Assembly: GCA_905214795.1 (NCBI GenBank)
Contig: CAJMNM010000012.1
Span: 15,141 to 79,140 of the forward strand
Origin: an uncultured bacterium
GTDB lineage: Bacteria > Bacteroidota > Bacteroidia > Bacteroidales > Bacteroidaceae
Reading direction: 5' to 3'
DNA: 64,000 nt
Part shown: one piece after another, positions 46,278 through 54,783 of the stretch
How the letters are laid out: every line of letters begins with the position of its first letter
Position numbering within the stretch: the stretch's first letter is position 1
Position numbers and translations under genes: made by a program
The notes under the pieces: generated by a model
What the model was told of the DNA's origin: nothing
Database searches by the model: none
What the model saw: the letters and a program-made list of their open reading frames with translations, nothing else

Positions 46278-46492
46278 GAATGTTTAGGGGTGTTTCTTCT
46301 GAAATGTGATTTCGACCGACGTTTCTTTCCTAACCATATGCAGATCATATAAGCTTGCAGTAAGGCCAATACAGCCATAACAATGGCAATTTCGACCCAT
46401 CTGAAGTACAATGCCAATAAGCACATCAGTAATGCGAGTATGCAAAGAAAAGCGCTTGTCATGATGCTGCGCTTGATTAACTTGTCATCCAT
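46274..46492 (-). CDS. Small two-helix membrane protein
   Basis: 72 residues: a short polar start (MDDKLIKRS), two hydrophobic segments (MTSAFLCILALLMCLLALYF and EIAIVMAVLALLQAYMICIWL) and a basic tail (GKKRRSKSHFRRNTPKHS). No family recognised. It sits between gmk (13 bp gap) and nadD (4-bp overlap), so it is clearly translated with them. Basic tail suggests the C-terminus is cytoplasmic. Confidence 0.75.
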   Translation of the reverse strand: MDDKLIKRSIMTSAFLCILALLMCLLALYFRWVEIAIVMAVLALLQAYMICIWLGKKRRSKSHFRRNTPKHS

Positions 46493-46505
46493 ACAGATCT
46501 TTCTT

Positions 46506-47072
46506 TTATATATTAAGAAATGTCTTTAATTTCTCTAAAGCGTTTGCTTCGGCTTGTTCAAGGTTATCGTTGATAACAATTACATCAAATTTGGGTGCAA
46601 AGCTTAATTCATATTCGGCACGGGCGATTCTGTCTTCAATAACTTCCGCACTATCTGTGCCGCGTCCGTTAAGACGACGTCGCAATTCTTCTATTGAAGG
46701 TGGTTGTATAAAAACACTTAATGCACGGTCTCCATAATATGATTTGATACGGCAACCTCCTTTGACATCAACATCGAACACAACATTTTGTCCGGCTTCA
46801 AGTTGCTTCTCGACTTGAGATTTCAAGGTTCCGTAGAAGCGGTCTTTGTATACTTCCTCGTATTCCAGAAATTCATCGTTTTCAATACGTTTTTTGAATT
46901 CTTCCGGTGTAAGGAAGAAATATTCTACACCGTTTTGTTCTGTACCGCGTGGTGGACGGCTTGTCGCACTGATACTAAATGCCAGATTCAGATTCTGTTT
47001 CATCAGGAAGTTGATGATGGTGCTTTTACCGCTACCGCTTGGTGCGGAGAAAATAATCAGTTTACCTGCCAT
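46506..47072 (-). CDS. gmk: Guanylate kinase
   Basis: A 188-residue kinase phosphorylating GMP to GDP. P-loop SAPSGSGKSTI (~9-18), the GMP-binding segment SISATSRPPRGTEQNGVEYFFL, and FDVDVKGGCRI. Length is standard. 6 bp after yicC. Confidence 0.97.
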   Translation of the reverse strand: MAGKLIIFSAPSGSGKSTIINFLMKQNLNLAFSISATSRPPRGTEQNGVEYFFLTPEEFKKRIENDEFLEYEEVYKDRFYGTLKSQVEKQLEAGQNVVFDVDVKGGCRIKSYYGDRALSVFIQPPSIEELRRRLNGRGTDSAEVIEDRIARAEYELSFAPKFDVIVINDNLEQAEANALEKLKTFLNI

Positions 47073-47078
47073 GACGTA

Positions 47079-47954
47079 TTACATTACATTAAGTACTTGT
47101 TCCTTGATTTGTTCAAGCTCATCTTTCATCTTAACAACGATGTTCTGCATTTCTGCCTGATTGCTTTTACTGCCGGTTGTATTTATTTCACGTCCCATTT
47201 CCTGAGCGATAAAACCAAGTTTTTTACCTTGGCCGTGGCCTTGTGCCATTGTATCCATGAAATACTTTAAATGATTAGCCAGGCGTTGTTTCTCCTCGTT
47301 AATGTCTAGCTTCTCAATATAGTATATCATTTCCTGTTCCAGACGGTTGCGGTCATAGTCTACTTCCGGGATAGTTTGCAGACCATCGATAAGTCTTTGT
47401 CTGATTCGTTCTGTACGGCTTTTCTCAAAAGGTTCGATACTTTTAAGCAGAGCGCTGATGTTATTGATTTTTTCAGTAAATTTCTTTTCTAACGCCGCAC
47501 CTTCCTGTATACGGAAATCAACAAGTTTGTCAATAGCTTTTGTTATAGTATCATGGACAATATTCCATTCTTCTTCTGTTAACTCTTCAGCTTCTACTCT
47601 GGTCATGACATCAGGCATTCTGAGAAGAGTAGAGAACCAGTCTTCTGGAAGTGGTATTTGAAATGTTTTGCTGATTGTTTGGATTTGTTGGTAATAATTG
47701 TTCAGAATGGCTCCATTGATAGGAGTGGCATCTGTGCCTGCATCTTTTTCTATCCACAGGCTGAAATCTACTTTGCCCCGTTCGAGTGCGGAAGCAATCA
47801 TGTTACGAATTTCTATTTCTTTTTCGCGGTATAGCGGCGCGATACGTGTGGAAAGGTCTAGTGCTTTACTGTTAAGGGATTTTATCTCCACATTGATTTT
47901 TTTGTTCTCGAATACTGCGGTCGCTTTGCCGTAGCCGGTCATGGATTGAATCAT
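47079..47954 (-). CDS. yicC: YicC-family endoribonuclease
   Basis: A 291-residue YicC/YloC protein: N-terminal MIQSMTGYGKATAVFENKKINVEIKSLNSK and C-terminal DUF1732 with RQRLIDGLQ, EQEMIYYIEKLDINEE, LKYFMDTM and KLGFIAQEMGREINTTGSKSN. The E. coli relative is an endoribonuclease that affects small-RNA stability. First gene of the yicC-gmk-small protein-nadD operon. Confidence 0.93.
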   Translation of the reverse strand: MIQSMTGYGKATAVFENKKINVEIKSLNSKALDLSTRIAPLYREKEIEIRNMIASALERGKVDFSLWIEKDAGTDATPINGAILNNYYQQIQTISKTFQIPLPEDWFSTLLRMPDVMTRVEAEELTEEEWNIVHDTITKAIDKLVDFRIQEGAALEKKFTEKINNISALLKSIEPFEKSRTERIRQRLIDGLQTIPEVDYDRNRLEQEMIYYIEKLDINEEKQRLANHLKYFMDTMAQGHGQGKKLGFIAQEMGREINTTGSKSNQAEMQNIVVKMKDELEQIKEQVLNVM

Positions 47955-47974
47955 AATTTAACAACTATTTTATG

Positions 47975-48012
47975 CAAAAGTAGGAAAATAAAAGCAGAAA
48001 ATTGTAAATTTG
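47975..48012. promoter_or_regulatory. Divergent -7 boxes for yicC and tsaB
   Basis: TACTTTTG on the minus strand (47982-47975) faces yicC and TAAATTTG on the plus strand (48005-48012) faces tsaB. Neither has a clean -33. The two promoters would be close enough to interfere. Confidence 0.45.
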
Positions 48013-48040
48013 CGGAGTTTTAAAGGAAAAAAATAAAAAT

Positions 48041-48730
48041 ATGTCTTGTATTCTGCATGTAGAAACGAGTACAAAGGTGTGCTCGGTAGCTGTTACAGAA
48101 GACGGAGCAGTGTTGTTTGAGAAAGCCGATTTTAAAGGTCCATCACATGCTGTGCAATTGGGTACATTTGTAGATGAAGCGCTTTCTTATGTTGATAATC
48201 ATGGAATACCTTTTGATGCAGTAGCCGTAAGTTGTGGTCCTGGTTCCTATACAGGTCTGCGGATTGGAGTGTCAATGGCCAAGGGTATCTGTTATGGGCG
48301 GGAATTAAAGTTGATAGCCATTCCTACTCTTGAAGTATTGTGTGTGCCAGTGTTGCTTTATCACGAATTGCCGGAAGACGCATTGCTTTGTCCAATGATA
48401 GATGCGCGTCGAATGGAAGTTTATGCCGCAATTTATGATCGGGCTTTACATGCGGTCCGTCCTATCAGTGCGGATATAATTGATGAAAATTCATATAAAG
48501 AATTTTTAGAGAATCATCCGGTATATTTTTTCGGTGATGGTGCAGATAAGTGTAAGGATAAGATTACTCATCCTAATGCACATTTTTTGTCAGATATTGT
48601 TCCGTTAGCTAAGAATATGGGACCTTTGGCCGAAAAAGCTGTTGCAGTAGGCCGTTATGAGGATGTGGCTTATTTTGAGCCGTTCTATTTAAAGGAATTT
48701 GTTGCCTCCAAACCCAAAAAACTTTTGTAA
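48041..48730 (+). CDS. tsaB: tRNA threonylcarbamoyladenosine synthesis protein TsaB
   Basis: A 229-residue TsaB, the pseudo-enzyme partner of TsaD in t6A37 modification of ANN-decoding tRNAs. ASKHA-type start LHVETSTKVCSVAVTEDGAVLFEK and the motif VSCGPGSYTGLRIGVSMAKGICYG. The ATG of the next gene overlaps its stop (TAATG). Confidence 0.94.
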   Translation: MSCILHVETSTKVCSVAVTEDGAVLFEKADFKGPSHAVQLGTFVDEALSYVDNHGIPFDAVAVSCGPGSYTGLRIGVSMAKGICYGRELKLIAIPTLEVLCVPVLLYHELPEDALLCPMIDARRMEVYAAIYDRALHAVRPISADIIDENSYKEFLENHPVYFFGDGADKCKDKITHPNAHFLSDIVPLAKNMGPLAEKAVAVGRYEDVAYFEPFYLKEFVASKPKKLL

Positions 48731-49341
48731 TGGATTATAATACCCAACGAAAAAGAATGTTGATTCCGGAATATGGCCGGATTATACAAAATATGGTGGA
48801 TTATGCTTTGACGATTGAAGATAAAGAAGAGCGTCAGCGTTGTGCCAATACCATAGTTTCTATTATGGGTAACATGTTTCCCCATTTGCGCGATATTCCG
48901 GAATTTAAGCATAAATTATGGGATCATCTGGCAGTTATGTCAGATTATAAACTGGATATTGATTATCCATATGAGATTACCCCAAAAAGTAATTTTACTC
49001 AAAAACCGACGCCACTTCCATATCCAATGAAAAAAATCCGTTATCGTCATTATGGATACTTATTGGAAACTCTTTTGAAGAAGTTGGTGGATATGCCTGA
49101 GGGGCCGGAACGTGATGAATTGTCTATGTTGGCAGCGGGACAGATGAAGCGTAGTCTTAATGATTGGAATAAAGATGCACTGGATGATGAAAAGATTGTT
49201 GCTGATATGACTGCTTATACCAATGGTGCGGTTCATCTGGATTTAGAGCGTTTTAAAGCATTTTCAGCAGCTGTTTCACGTCAGAATATGCTACAGATCA
49301 GTCGTGGCAATAATTTGCGTCGTAATAGGAAAAAGGGATAA
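48730..49341 (+). CDS. DUF4290 domain-containing protein
   Basis: A 203-residue Bacteroidetes protein of unknown function (DUF4290). Mostly helical, with a well-kept start MDYNTQRKRMLIPEYGRIIQNMVDYA and a central KIRYRHYGYLLETLLKK. Ends in a basic run, NNLRRNRKKG, compatible with RNA or ribosome contact (inference). Coupled to tsaB and followed by murA. Confidence 0.9.
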   Translation: MDYNTQRKRMLIPEYGRIIQNMVDYALTIEDKEERQRCANTIVSIMGNMFPHLRDIPEFKHKLWDHLAVMSDYKLDIDYPYEITPKSNFTQKPTPLPYPMKKIRYRHYGYLLETLLKKLVDMPEGPERDELSMLAAGQMKRSLNDWNKDALDDEKIVADMTAYTNGAVHLDLERFKAFSAAVSRQNMLQISRGNNLRRNRKKG

Positions 49342-49388
49342 GGGATTTTTTATTAATTAAGCTGTAAATAAGCTGAATAGATTAGAAT

Positions 49389-50699
49389 ATGGCTTCATTT
49401 ATTATTGAAGGAGGTCATCGTTTGACCGGAGAAATTGTTCCGCAAGGAGCCAAAAACGAGGCTCTTGAAGTGATTTGTGCGACTTTGTTGACTTCTTCAC
49501 CAGTACGGATAAAGAATATTCCGGATATATCGGATGTCAATAACCAGATTAAATTACTCAAGGACATTGGCGTTAAAATTACTCATCATGGCAAAGGGGA
49601 TATGACATTTCAGGCCGATGAAGTCAATGTGGATTACATTCATAGTGAAGAATTTCTTGAGCGTTGCACCAAATTACGGGGCAGTGTGATGTTGATAGGT
49701 CCGATGGTTACTCGTTTTGGTCAGGCTATGGTTGCAAAACCTGGAGGTGATAAAATTGGCCGTCGTCGTTTGGATACGCATTTTCTGGGTATTCAGAAAC
49801 TGGGTGCCAAATTTGATTATGATGAGGAAAAAGGAATTTTTGACATACACGCAGACCGTCTTAGTGGCACGTACATGCTTTTGGATGAAGCCTCAGTAAC
49901 AGGTACTGCCAATATCATTATGGCGGCTGTTCTGGCAATGGGGACAACTACCATTTATAATGCAGCTTGTGAACCGTATATTCAGCAACTGTGTCATATG
50001 CTGAATGCGATGGGAGCTAAAATTAGCGGTATTGCTTCCAATCTGCTGACTATTGTAGGAGTAGATCATTTGCATGGTGCAGAGCATACCATTTTGCCCG
50101 ATATGATTGAAGTCGGTAGCTTTATCGGAATGGCAGCTATGGTTGGTGATGGCATACGGATAAAAAATGTGAAGTATGATCAGCTGGGTATTATTCCTTA
50201 TACATTCCGCCGCTTGGGAGTACAGATTATACGTGAGGGTGATGATATATACATACCGCGTCATGATAATTATGAAATAGAATCGTTTATAGATGGTTCA
50301 TTCATGACATTGAGTGATGCGCCGTGGCCGGGATTGACTCCGGACCTTTTAAGTGTATTGTTGGTTGTGGCTACACAGGCAAAAGGTTCTGTGCTTATTC
50401 ATCAAAAGATGTTTGAAAGTCGATTGTTCTTTGTGGATAAGTTGATTGATATGGGAGCACAGATTATTTTATGTGATCCGCATAGAGCTGTGGTTGTAGG
50501 ACATGATCATCAGATTCGTTTAAGAGGTGGAAAAATGTCTTCGCCTGATATCCGTGCCGGTATTGCTTTGCTGATAGCTGCATTAAGTGCAGAGGGAACC
50601 AGTTATATAAGTAATATAGAGCAGATTGATCGTGGCTATGAAAATATAGAAGCTCGGTTAACTTTGTTAGGCGCTAAAATAAAGAGAGTGGTTGAATGA
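49389..50699 (+). CDS. murA: UDP-N-acetylglucosamine 1-carboxyvinyltransferase with Asp in place of catalytic Cys
   Basis: A 436-residue MurA, first committed step of peptidoglycan synthesis (enolpyruvyl transfer from PEP to UDP-GlcNAc). EPSP-synthase-like fold; PQGAKNEALEVICATLLTS at the start holds the catalytic lysine (K22). The loop that carries Cys115 in E. coli (PGGCxIG) reads KPGGDKIGRRRLDTHF here, with Asp at residue 121. MurA enzymes with Asp there stay active but are not alkylated by fosfomycin. In an operon with tsaB, DUF4290, rimM, dxr and rseP. Confidence 0.96.
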   Translation: MASFIIEGGHRLTGEIVPQGAKNEALEVICATLLTSSPVRIKNIPDISDVNNQIKLLKDIGVKITHHGKGDMTFQADEVNVDYIHSEEFLERCTKLRGSVMLIGPMVTRFGQAMVAKPGGDKIGRRRLDTHFLGIQKLGAKFDYDEEKGIFDIHADRLSGTYMLLDEASVTGTANIIMAAVLAMGTTTIYNAACEPYIQQLCHMLNAMGAKISGIASNLLTIVGVDHLHGAEHTILPDMIEVGSFIGMAAMVGDGIRIKNVKYDQLGIIPYTFRRLGVQIIREGDDIYIPRHDNYEIESFIDGSFMTLSDAPWPGLTPDLLSVLLVVATQAKGSVLIHQKMFESRLFFVDKLIDMGAQIILCDPHRAVVVGHDHQIRLRGGKMSSPDIRAGIALLIAALSAEGTSYISNIEQIDRGYENIEARLTLLGAKIKRVVE

Positions 50700-50700
50700 A

Positions 50701-51246
50701 ATGATACGAGAAGACGAAGTATATAAAATAGGTATGCTGACCAAAACGCATGGTGTCAGCGGCGAGTTGAACATGAGTATTATTGACGATGTGTTCGACC
50801 GTGTAGAAGCTGAATATCTGGTTTGTCGGATGGATGGCATACTTGTTCCTTTTTTTATAGAAGAATATCGTTTCAGAAGTGATACTACGGTACTGATAAA
50901 ATTTGAAGGCATTGACAATGAGGCTCAGGCCCGAAAAATGGTCGGAGTCGAGGTCTTTTTCCCTAAAAAATTAGCTGATGGTGGGGAAGATGGTACCTAT
51001 TCATGGCGTTATTTTGAAGGATTTGAAGTGGTGGATGAGGTACAAGGTTCGGTCGGACATATCAAGTCTGTGGACGATTCTACAGTTAATGTCTTGTTTG
51101 AGATAGAAACCTCTATGGGAGAGGATGTATTGGTTCCGGCAAGTGAGGAACTGATTACTGATATAGACCATCAGAAGAAAATCATATATATGGCGTTGCC
51201 CGAAGGACTTTTGTCTTTGGACAGCGATGATGAATCAATCGGATAA
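50701..51246 (+). CDS. rimM: 16S rRNA processing protein RimM
   Basis: A 181-residue ribosome maturation factor for the 30S head. The ATG at 50701 is chosen because it gives MIREDEVYKIGMLTKTHGVSGEL, the usual N-terminus, one base after the murA stop. RimM domain (~8-90) then PRC barrel (~95-170, YSWRYFEGFEVVDEVQGSVGHI; VLVPASEELITDIDHQKKII). Confidence 0.95.
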   Translation: MIREDEVYKIGMLTKTHGVSGELNMSIIDDVFDRVEAEYLVCRMDGILVPFFIEEYRFRSDTTVLIKFEGIDNEAQARKMVGVEVFFPKKLADGGEDGTYSWRYFEGFEVVDEVQGSVGHIKSVDDSTVNVLFEIETSMGEDVLVPASEELITDIDHQKKIIYMALPEGLLSLDSDDESIG

Positions 51247-51248
51247 TC

Positions 51249-52400
51249 ATGGAAAACAAGAAGAAGATAGCTATTTTAGGTTCTACTGGTTCTATCGGAA
51301 CGCAAGCTCTTCAGGTAATAGAAGAGCATTCTGATTTATACGAAGCGTATGTGCTGACCGCTTATCATAAAGTAGACTTGTTGGTTGCGCAAGCCCGCAA
51401 ATTTGTGCCAGAGGCTGTAGTTATTGCTGACGAAGATAAGTATACAGCGCTTCGCGATGCTTTGGCTGATTTACCTATTAAGGTTTATGCAGGAGCTGAT
51501 GCTCTTTGTCAGGTCGTTCAGGAAGAGCCTGTTGATGTCGTTTTGACAGCGATGGTTGGTTTCGCAGGTCTGATGCCGACAATCAGTGCTATTAAAGCGG
51601 GTAAGACAATAGCGTTGGCAAATAAAGAAACTCTTGTAGTAGCCGGGGAGTTGATAAATAAACTGGCAGCTGAATATAAAGTCCCTATTTTACCTGTAGA
51701 CTCGGAACATTCTGCTATTTTCCAATGTCTGGTTGGAGAGCCGAATCCAATAGAAAAGATTATTCTTACGGCTTCTGGTGGTCCGTTCCGTCATTTTACA
51801 TTGGAACAATTGGCTACAGTTACAAAAACACAGGCTTTACATCATCCTAATTGGGAGATGGGAGCTAAAATAACCATAGACTCTGCGTCTATGATGAATA
51901 AAGGTTTTGAAGTTATTGAGGCAAAATGGCTTTTTGGAGTGAAACCGTCTCAAATACAGGTTGTGGTCCATCCCCAGTCTGTTATTCACAGTGCGGTGCA
52001 ATTTGCCGATGGTGCTGTAAAGGCTCAGCTAGGTGTGCCGGATATGAGAGTACCAATACAATATGCTTTTTCATATCCGTATCGTCTGAAAAGTTCGTTT
52101 GAACGACTCGATTTGTTTAAAACGGCTCAGCTGACATTTGAAGAGCCTGACGTGGTTCGTTTCAGAAATCTGCAACTGGCTTATGACGCATTGGATAAAG
52201 GTGGCAATATGCCATGTATTGTTAATGCGGCAAATGAGATAGTCAATCGTGCGTTCCTGGAAGATCGTATCGGATTTTTACGTATGAGTGAGATTATAGA
52301 AGCAACCATGCAGAAGGCAACTTATTTGGCTTCACCTACATTTGACGATTATTTACAGACAGACGCCGAAGCACGTCGTATAGCTGCTGCTATGCTATAG
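51249..52400 (+). CDS. dxr: 1-deoxy-D-xylulose 5-phosphate reductoisomerase
   Basis: A 383-residue enzyme of the MEP isoprenoid pathway. NADPH fold KIAILGSTGSIGTQALQVI, IALANKETLVVAGELI, the metal/substrate motif LPVDSEHSAIFQCL, TASGGPFRHF, HPNWEMGAKITIDSASMMNKG and VHPQSVIHSAVQF. 2 bp after rimM. It is the known target of fosmidomycin. Confidence 0.97.
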   Translation: MENKKKIAILGSTGSIGTQALQVIEEHSDLYEAYVLTAYHKVDLLVAQARKFVPEAVVIADEDKYTALRDALADLPIKVYAGADALCQVVQEEPVDVVLTAMVGFAGLMPTISAIKAGKTIALANKETLVVAGELINKLAAEYKVPILPVDSEHSAIFQCLVGEPNPIEKIILTASGGPFRHFTLEQLATVTKTQALHHPNWEMGAKITIDSASMMNKGFEVIEAKWLFGVKPSQIQVVVHPQSVIHSAVQFADGAVKAQLGVPDMRVPIQYAFSYPYRLKSSFERLDLFKTAQLTFEEPDVVRFRNLQLAYDALDKGGNMPCIVNAANEIVNRAFLEDRIGFLRMSEIIEATMQKATYLASPTFDDYLQTDAEARRIAAAML

Positions 52401-52468
52401 CGATTAAAAATAGATAAATAAAATAAAAACGAATCATACTGATTATTAATTAAACTAGAGAATAAATA

Positions 52469-53869
52469 ATGGATGTAGTTTTAATGAAAGCCCTCCAGCT
52501 CATTTTGTCACTGTCTATTCTGGTGGTGTTGCATGAAGGAGGACATTTCTTTTTCTCCAAACTGTTTCATGTAAAGGTGGAGAAATTCTTTATGTTTTTT
52601 GATCCTTATTTTCATTTGTTCAGTACACGGGATAAATGGTTTACCCGTTTGTTTCCGCGCTTCAAAAAGAATGAAACGGAATATGGTATAGGCTGGCTTC
52701 CATTTGGTGGCTATGTTAAAATTGCCGGAATGATAGACGAAAGTATGGATACAGAGCAGATGAAGCAACCTGTTCAGGATTGGGAATTTCGAGCTAAACC
52801 GGCATGGCAGCGTTTACTTATCATGATAGGTGGTGTCTTGGTAAACTTCCTTCTTGCTTTGTTTATCTATGCCATGGTTCTTTTTACTTGGGGCGAGGAT
52901 TTCATGTCTGTAAAGGATATGAAAATGGGATTTCAGTTTAATGAATCTGCTCAGAAAATAGGATTCCGCAATGGTGATATGCTTGTCAGTGCAGACGGTG
53001 TGGATTTTGGAAAATGGGATGCAGATGTTTATCGTACTGTTTCAGAGGCTAAAGTTATTACAGTTTCCCGTAATGGACAATTGGTAGATATTAATATGCC
53101 GACAGACATGGATATGCTTAAGATGCTGAAACAGGATCCGCCTTTTTTGGCTCCTTATATACCTTCATCAGTTGACTCGGTAGTAGTTGGATCACCGGCA
53201 TTTCAGGCAGGTATGCGTAAAGGCGACCGCTTATTGGCAGTAGACGGAAAGACTATAGCGACATGGAGTGATTTCGACCAGATAATGTTGCGTAAAGCTG
53301 ATGTTCTTGCTGCGGGATGTACTGCAGCTGATAGTGCAAGATTGCGTAATTTGTCTGTGGTTTACCAATCAGAGAATAGTTTGACCCCAGACACCGTACA
53401 GTTGATGCTGACGGAAGATTATAAATTGGGCGTAGTGAAAAAAAGTTTGCTGAGCTATTATAAACCTCAGCATATAACATATGGTTTCTGGGCCAGTATT
53501 CCGGCTGGAGTTAATCATGGAATAGATGTGCTTTCAGGATATGTCAGTGACTTGAAGTATCTTTTTACGTCAGATGGTGTAAAAAGTGTTGGTAGTTTTG
53601 GTACAATTGGTAGTATATTCCCGGCAACCTGGGATTGGGCGCGTTTTTGGGAGATTACAGCCTTCTTGAGTATCATGCTGGCATTTATGAATATTCTTCC
53701 TATTCCGGCTCTAGACGGAGGTCATGTGTTGTTCCTTATTGCAGAAATCATTATGCGTCGCAAACCCAGTGATAAGTTCTTGGAAAGAGCACAGATGGTG
53801 GGAATGGTTCTACTGATGTCACTTATGGTGCTGGCATGTTATAATGATATTGTACGCTTTTTGCTTTAG
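52469..53869 (+). CDS. rseP: RseP-type site-2 protease
   Basis: A 466-residue intramembrane zinc metalloprotease. Active site HEGGH at residues 22-26 in the first helix and NILPIPALDGGHVLF near the end. Between them lies the membrane-loop segment GIGWLPFGGYVKIAGMIDES and periplasmic PDZ-type sequence (GSPAFQAGMRKGDRLLAVDGK, ~250-275; a weaker first PDZ at ~165-205). Family members cleave anti-sigma factors or leftover signal peptides. Last gene of the operon, closed by a strong terminator. Confidence 0.95.
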   Translation: MDVVLMKALQLILSLSILVVLHEGGHFFFSKLFHVKVEKFFMFFDPYFHLFSTRDKWFTRLFPRFKKNETEYGIGWLPFGGYVKIAGMIDESMDTEQMKQPVQDWEFRAKPAWQRLLIMIGGVLVNFLLALFIYAMVLFTWGEDFMSVKDMKMGFQFNESAQKIGFRNGDMLVSADGVDFGKWDADVYRTVSEAKVITVSRNGQLVDINMPTDMDMLKMLKQDPPFLAPYIPSSVDSVVVGSPAFQAGMRKGDRLLAVDGKTIATWSDFDQIMLRKADVLAAGCTAADSARLRNLSVVYQSENSLTPDTVQLMLTEDYKLGVVKKSLLSYYKPQHITYGFWASIPAGVNHGIDVLSGYVSDLKYLFTSDGVKSVGSFGTIGSIFPATWDWARFWEITAFLSIMLAFMNILPIPALDGGHVLFLIAEIIMRRKPSDKFLERAQMVGMVLLMSLMVLACYNDIVRFLL

Positions 53870-53903
53870 ATTAATCATATAGGATAATTAATTGTAATAT
53901 TGG

Positions 53904-53949
53904 GTCCGCATTTTCTTGACTTAAATCAAGAAAATGCGGACTATTTTTA
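53904..53949 (+). terminator. Terminator of the tsaB-rseP operon
   Basis: Perfect 16-bp stem, 53904-53919 and 53926-53941 (GTCCGCATTTTCTTGA), 6-nt loop, followed by TATTTTTAT. Confidence 0.92.
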
Positions 53950-53966
53950 TATTGCGGGTTTTAATT

Positions 53967-53998
53967 TTTGTGCGCAATTTATTCAGTATGTATTTTTG
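53967..53998 (+). promoter_or_regulatory. Promoter of the microprotein/DUF4250 transcript
   Basis: TTTG (53967-53970), 20 nt, TATTTTTG (53991-53998), a full match. The leader of ~90 nt contains GTGAAGGCCTTCAA (54015-54028), a near-palindrome on the same heptamer as the interspersed repeat. Confidence 0.75.
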
Positions 53999-54094
53999 CA
54001 TTGGAAAAAAGAACGTGAAGGCCTTCAACAAAGGTCTTGAACGATTAAGATATAAGGTGTTAGTTCTTATTTAAGGTAAAAGGATTGTTTGTAT

Positions 54095-54199
54095 ATGGAT
54101 ACACATTCCATGATGATGCTGTTGATAACAGGAGTAGTTACAGTATTATGTATTGTAATGTTGGTTTGCAGTTCATCAAATAAAAATGAATATTTATAG
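54095..54199 (+). CDS. 34-residue membrane microprotein
   Basis: A small reading frame directly behind a consensus promoter: MDTHSMMMLL, then a hydrophobic core (ITGVVTVLCIVMLVCSSS) and a polar end (NKNEYL). A purine-rich site (AAGGTAAAAGGA) lies ~15-25 nt upstream. It would be a single-pass membrane peptide; the Cys in MLVCSS is a weak lipobox candidate. It is 28 bp before the DUF4250 start. No family recognised; real translation is unproven. Confidence 0.5.
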   Translation: MDTHSMMMLLITGVVTVLCIVMLVCSSSNKNEYL

Positions 54200-54227
54200 T
54201 AAGGTAAAATAATTGGAGGTAGGTAAA

Positions 54228-54407
54228 ATGAATGAAATGCCTAAAGATCCGATGATGTTGATGAGTTTCGTTAATATGCGTTTACGCGACGGACATCTGA
54301 CTTTGGATGAGTTTTGTCATGATATGGATATCAATCGTTCTGATTTGGAAAATAAAATGGCTGAAGTGGGATTTGAATATAACCCGGCAGCCAATAAATT
54401 CTGGTAA
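54228..54407 (+). CDS. DUF4250 domain-containing protein
   Basis: A 59-residue protein: MNEMPKDPMMLMSFVNMRLRDGH, LDEFCHDMDINRSDLENKMAEVGFEY, NPAANKFW. It matches DUF4250, a short helical family of unknown function found in gut anaerobes. ATG 54228 is preferred over an in-frame TTG five codons upstream because GGAGGTAGG is well placed before it. Confidence 0.85.
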   Translation: MNEMPKDPMMLMSFVNMRLRDGHLTLDEFCHDMDINRSDLENKMAEVGFEYNPAANKFW

Positions 54408-54482
54408 TGATTGCTTTTTGTTAAAAACAGACACACAAACACAAATCTTGTTCGTGAGAACAGGAGGATTTTAAATATCATC

Positions 54483-54519
54483 CCCTTCATTTTGTTTAAT
54501 ACAGAATGGAGGGCTTTTT
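54483..54519 (+). terminator. Terminator after DUF4250
   Basis: Stem 54483-54495 with 54501-54513 (CCCTTCATTTTGT/ACAGAATGGAGGG with G-T pairs), 5-nt loop, then CTTTTT. Confidence 0.75.
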
Positions 54520-54783
54520 GTTTATTGGGTATAATCTGATTTTGTTTTTAGGAGTAGTAGAATGAGGAGTAATAAAAATACTCATACAGTTGCGCATTTT
54601 TTATGAAGACGAATCTTATCCTTAATTTATAGGATTTACTTAGAATAATTTGATTTTAGTATTGAGGGATTTCAATTTTCACGTTGAACATCCTGTTGTT
54701 ATAATTTAAATTGTATAAGACATATTGTGAAATGCATTATTTTACTATTCAAAGATTGCTTTATACTATAATAATATTTTTCT
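54520..54783. other. AT-rich spacer before repeat copy C
   Basis: 264 bp without genes, hairpins or similarity to the flanks of the other repeat copies that I can see. Confidence 0.4.
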
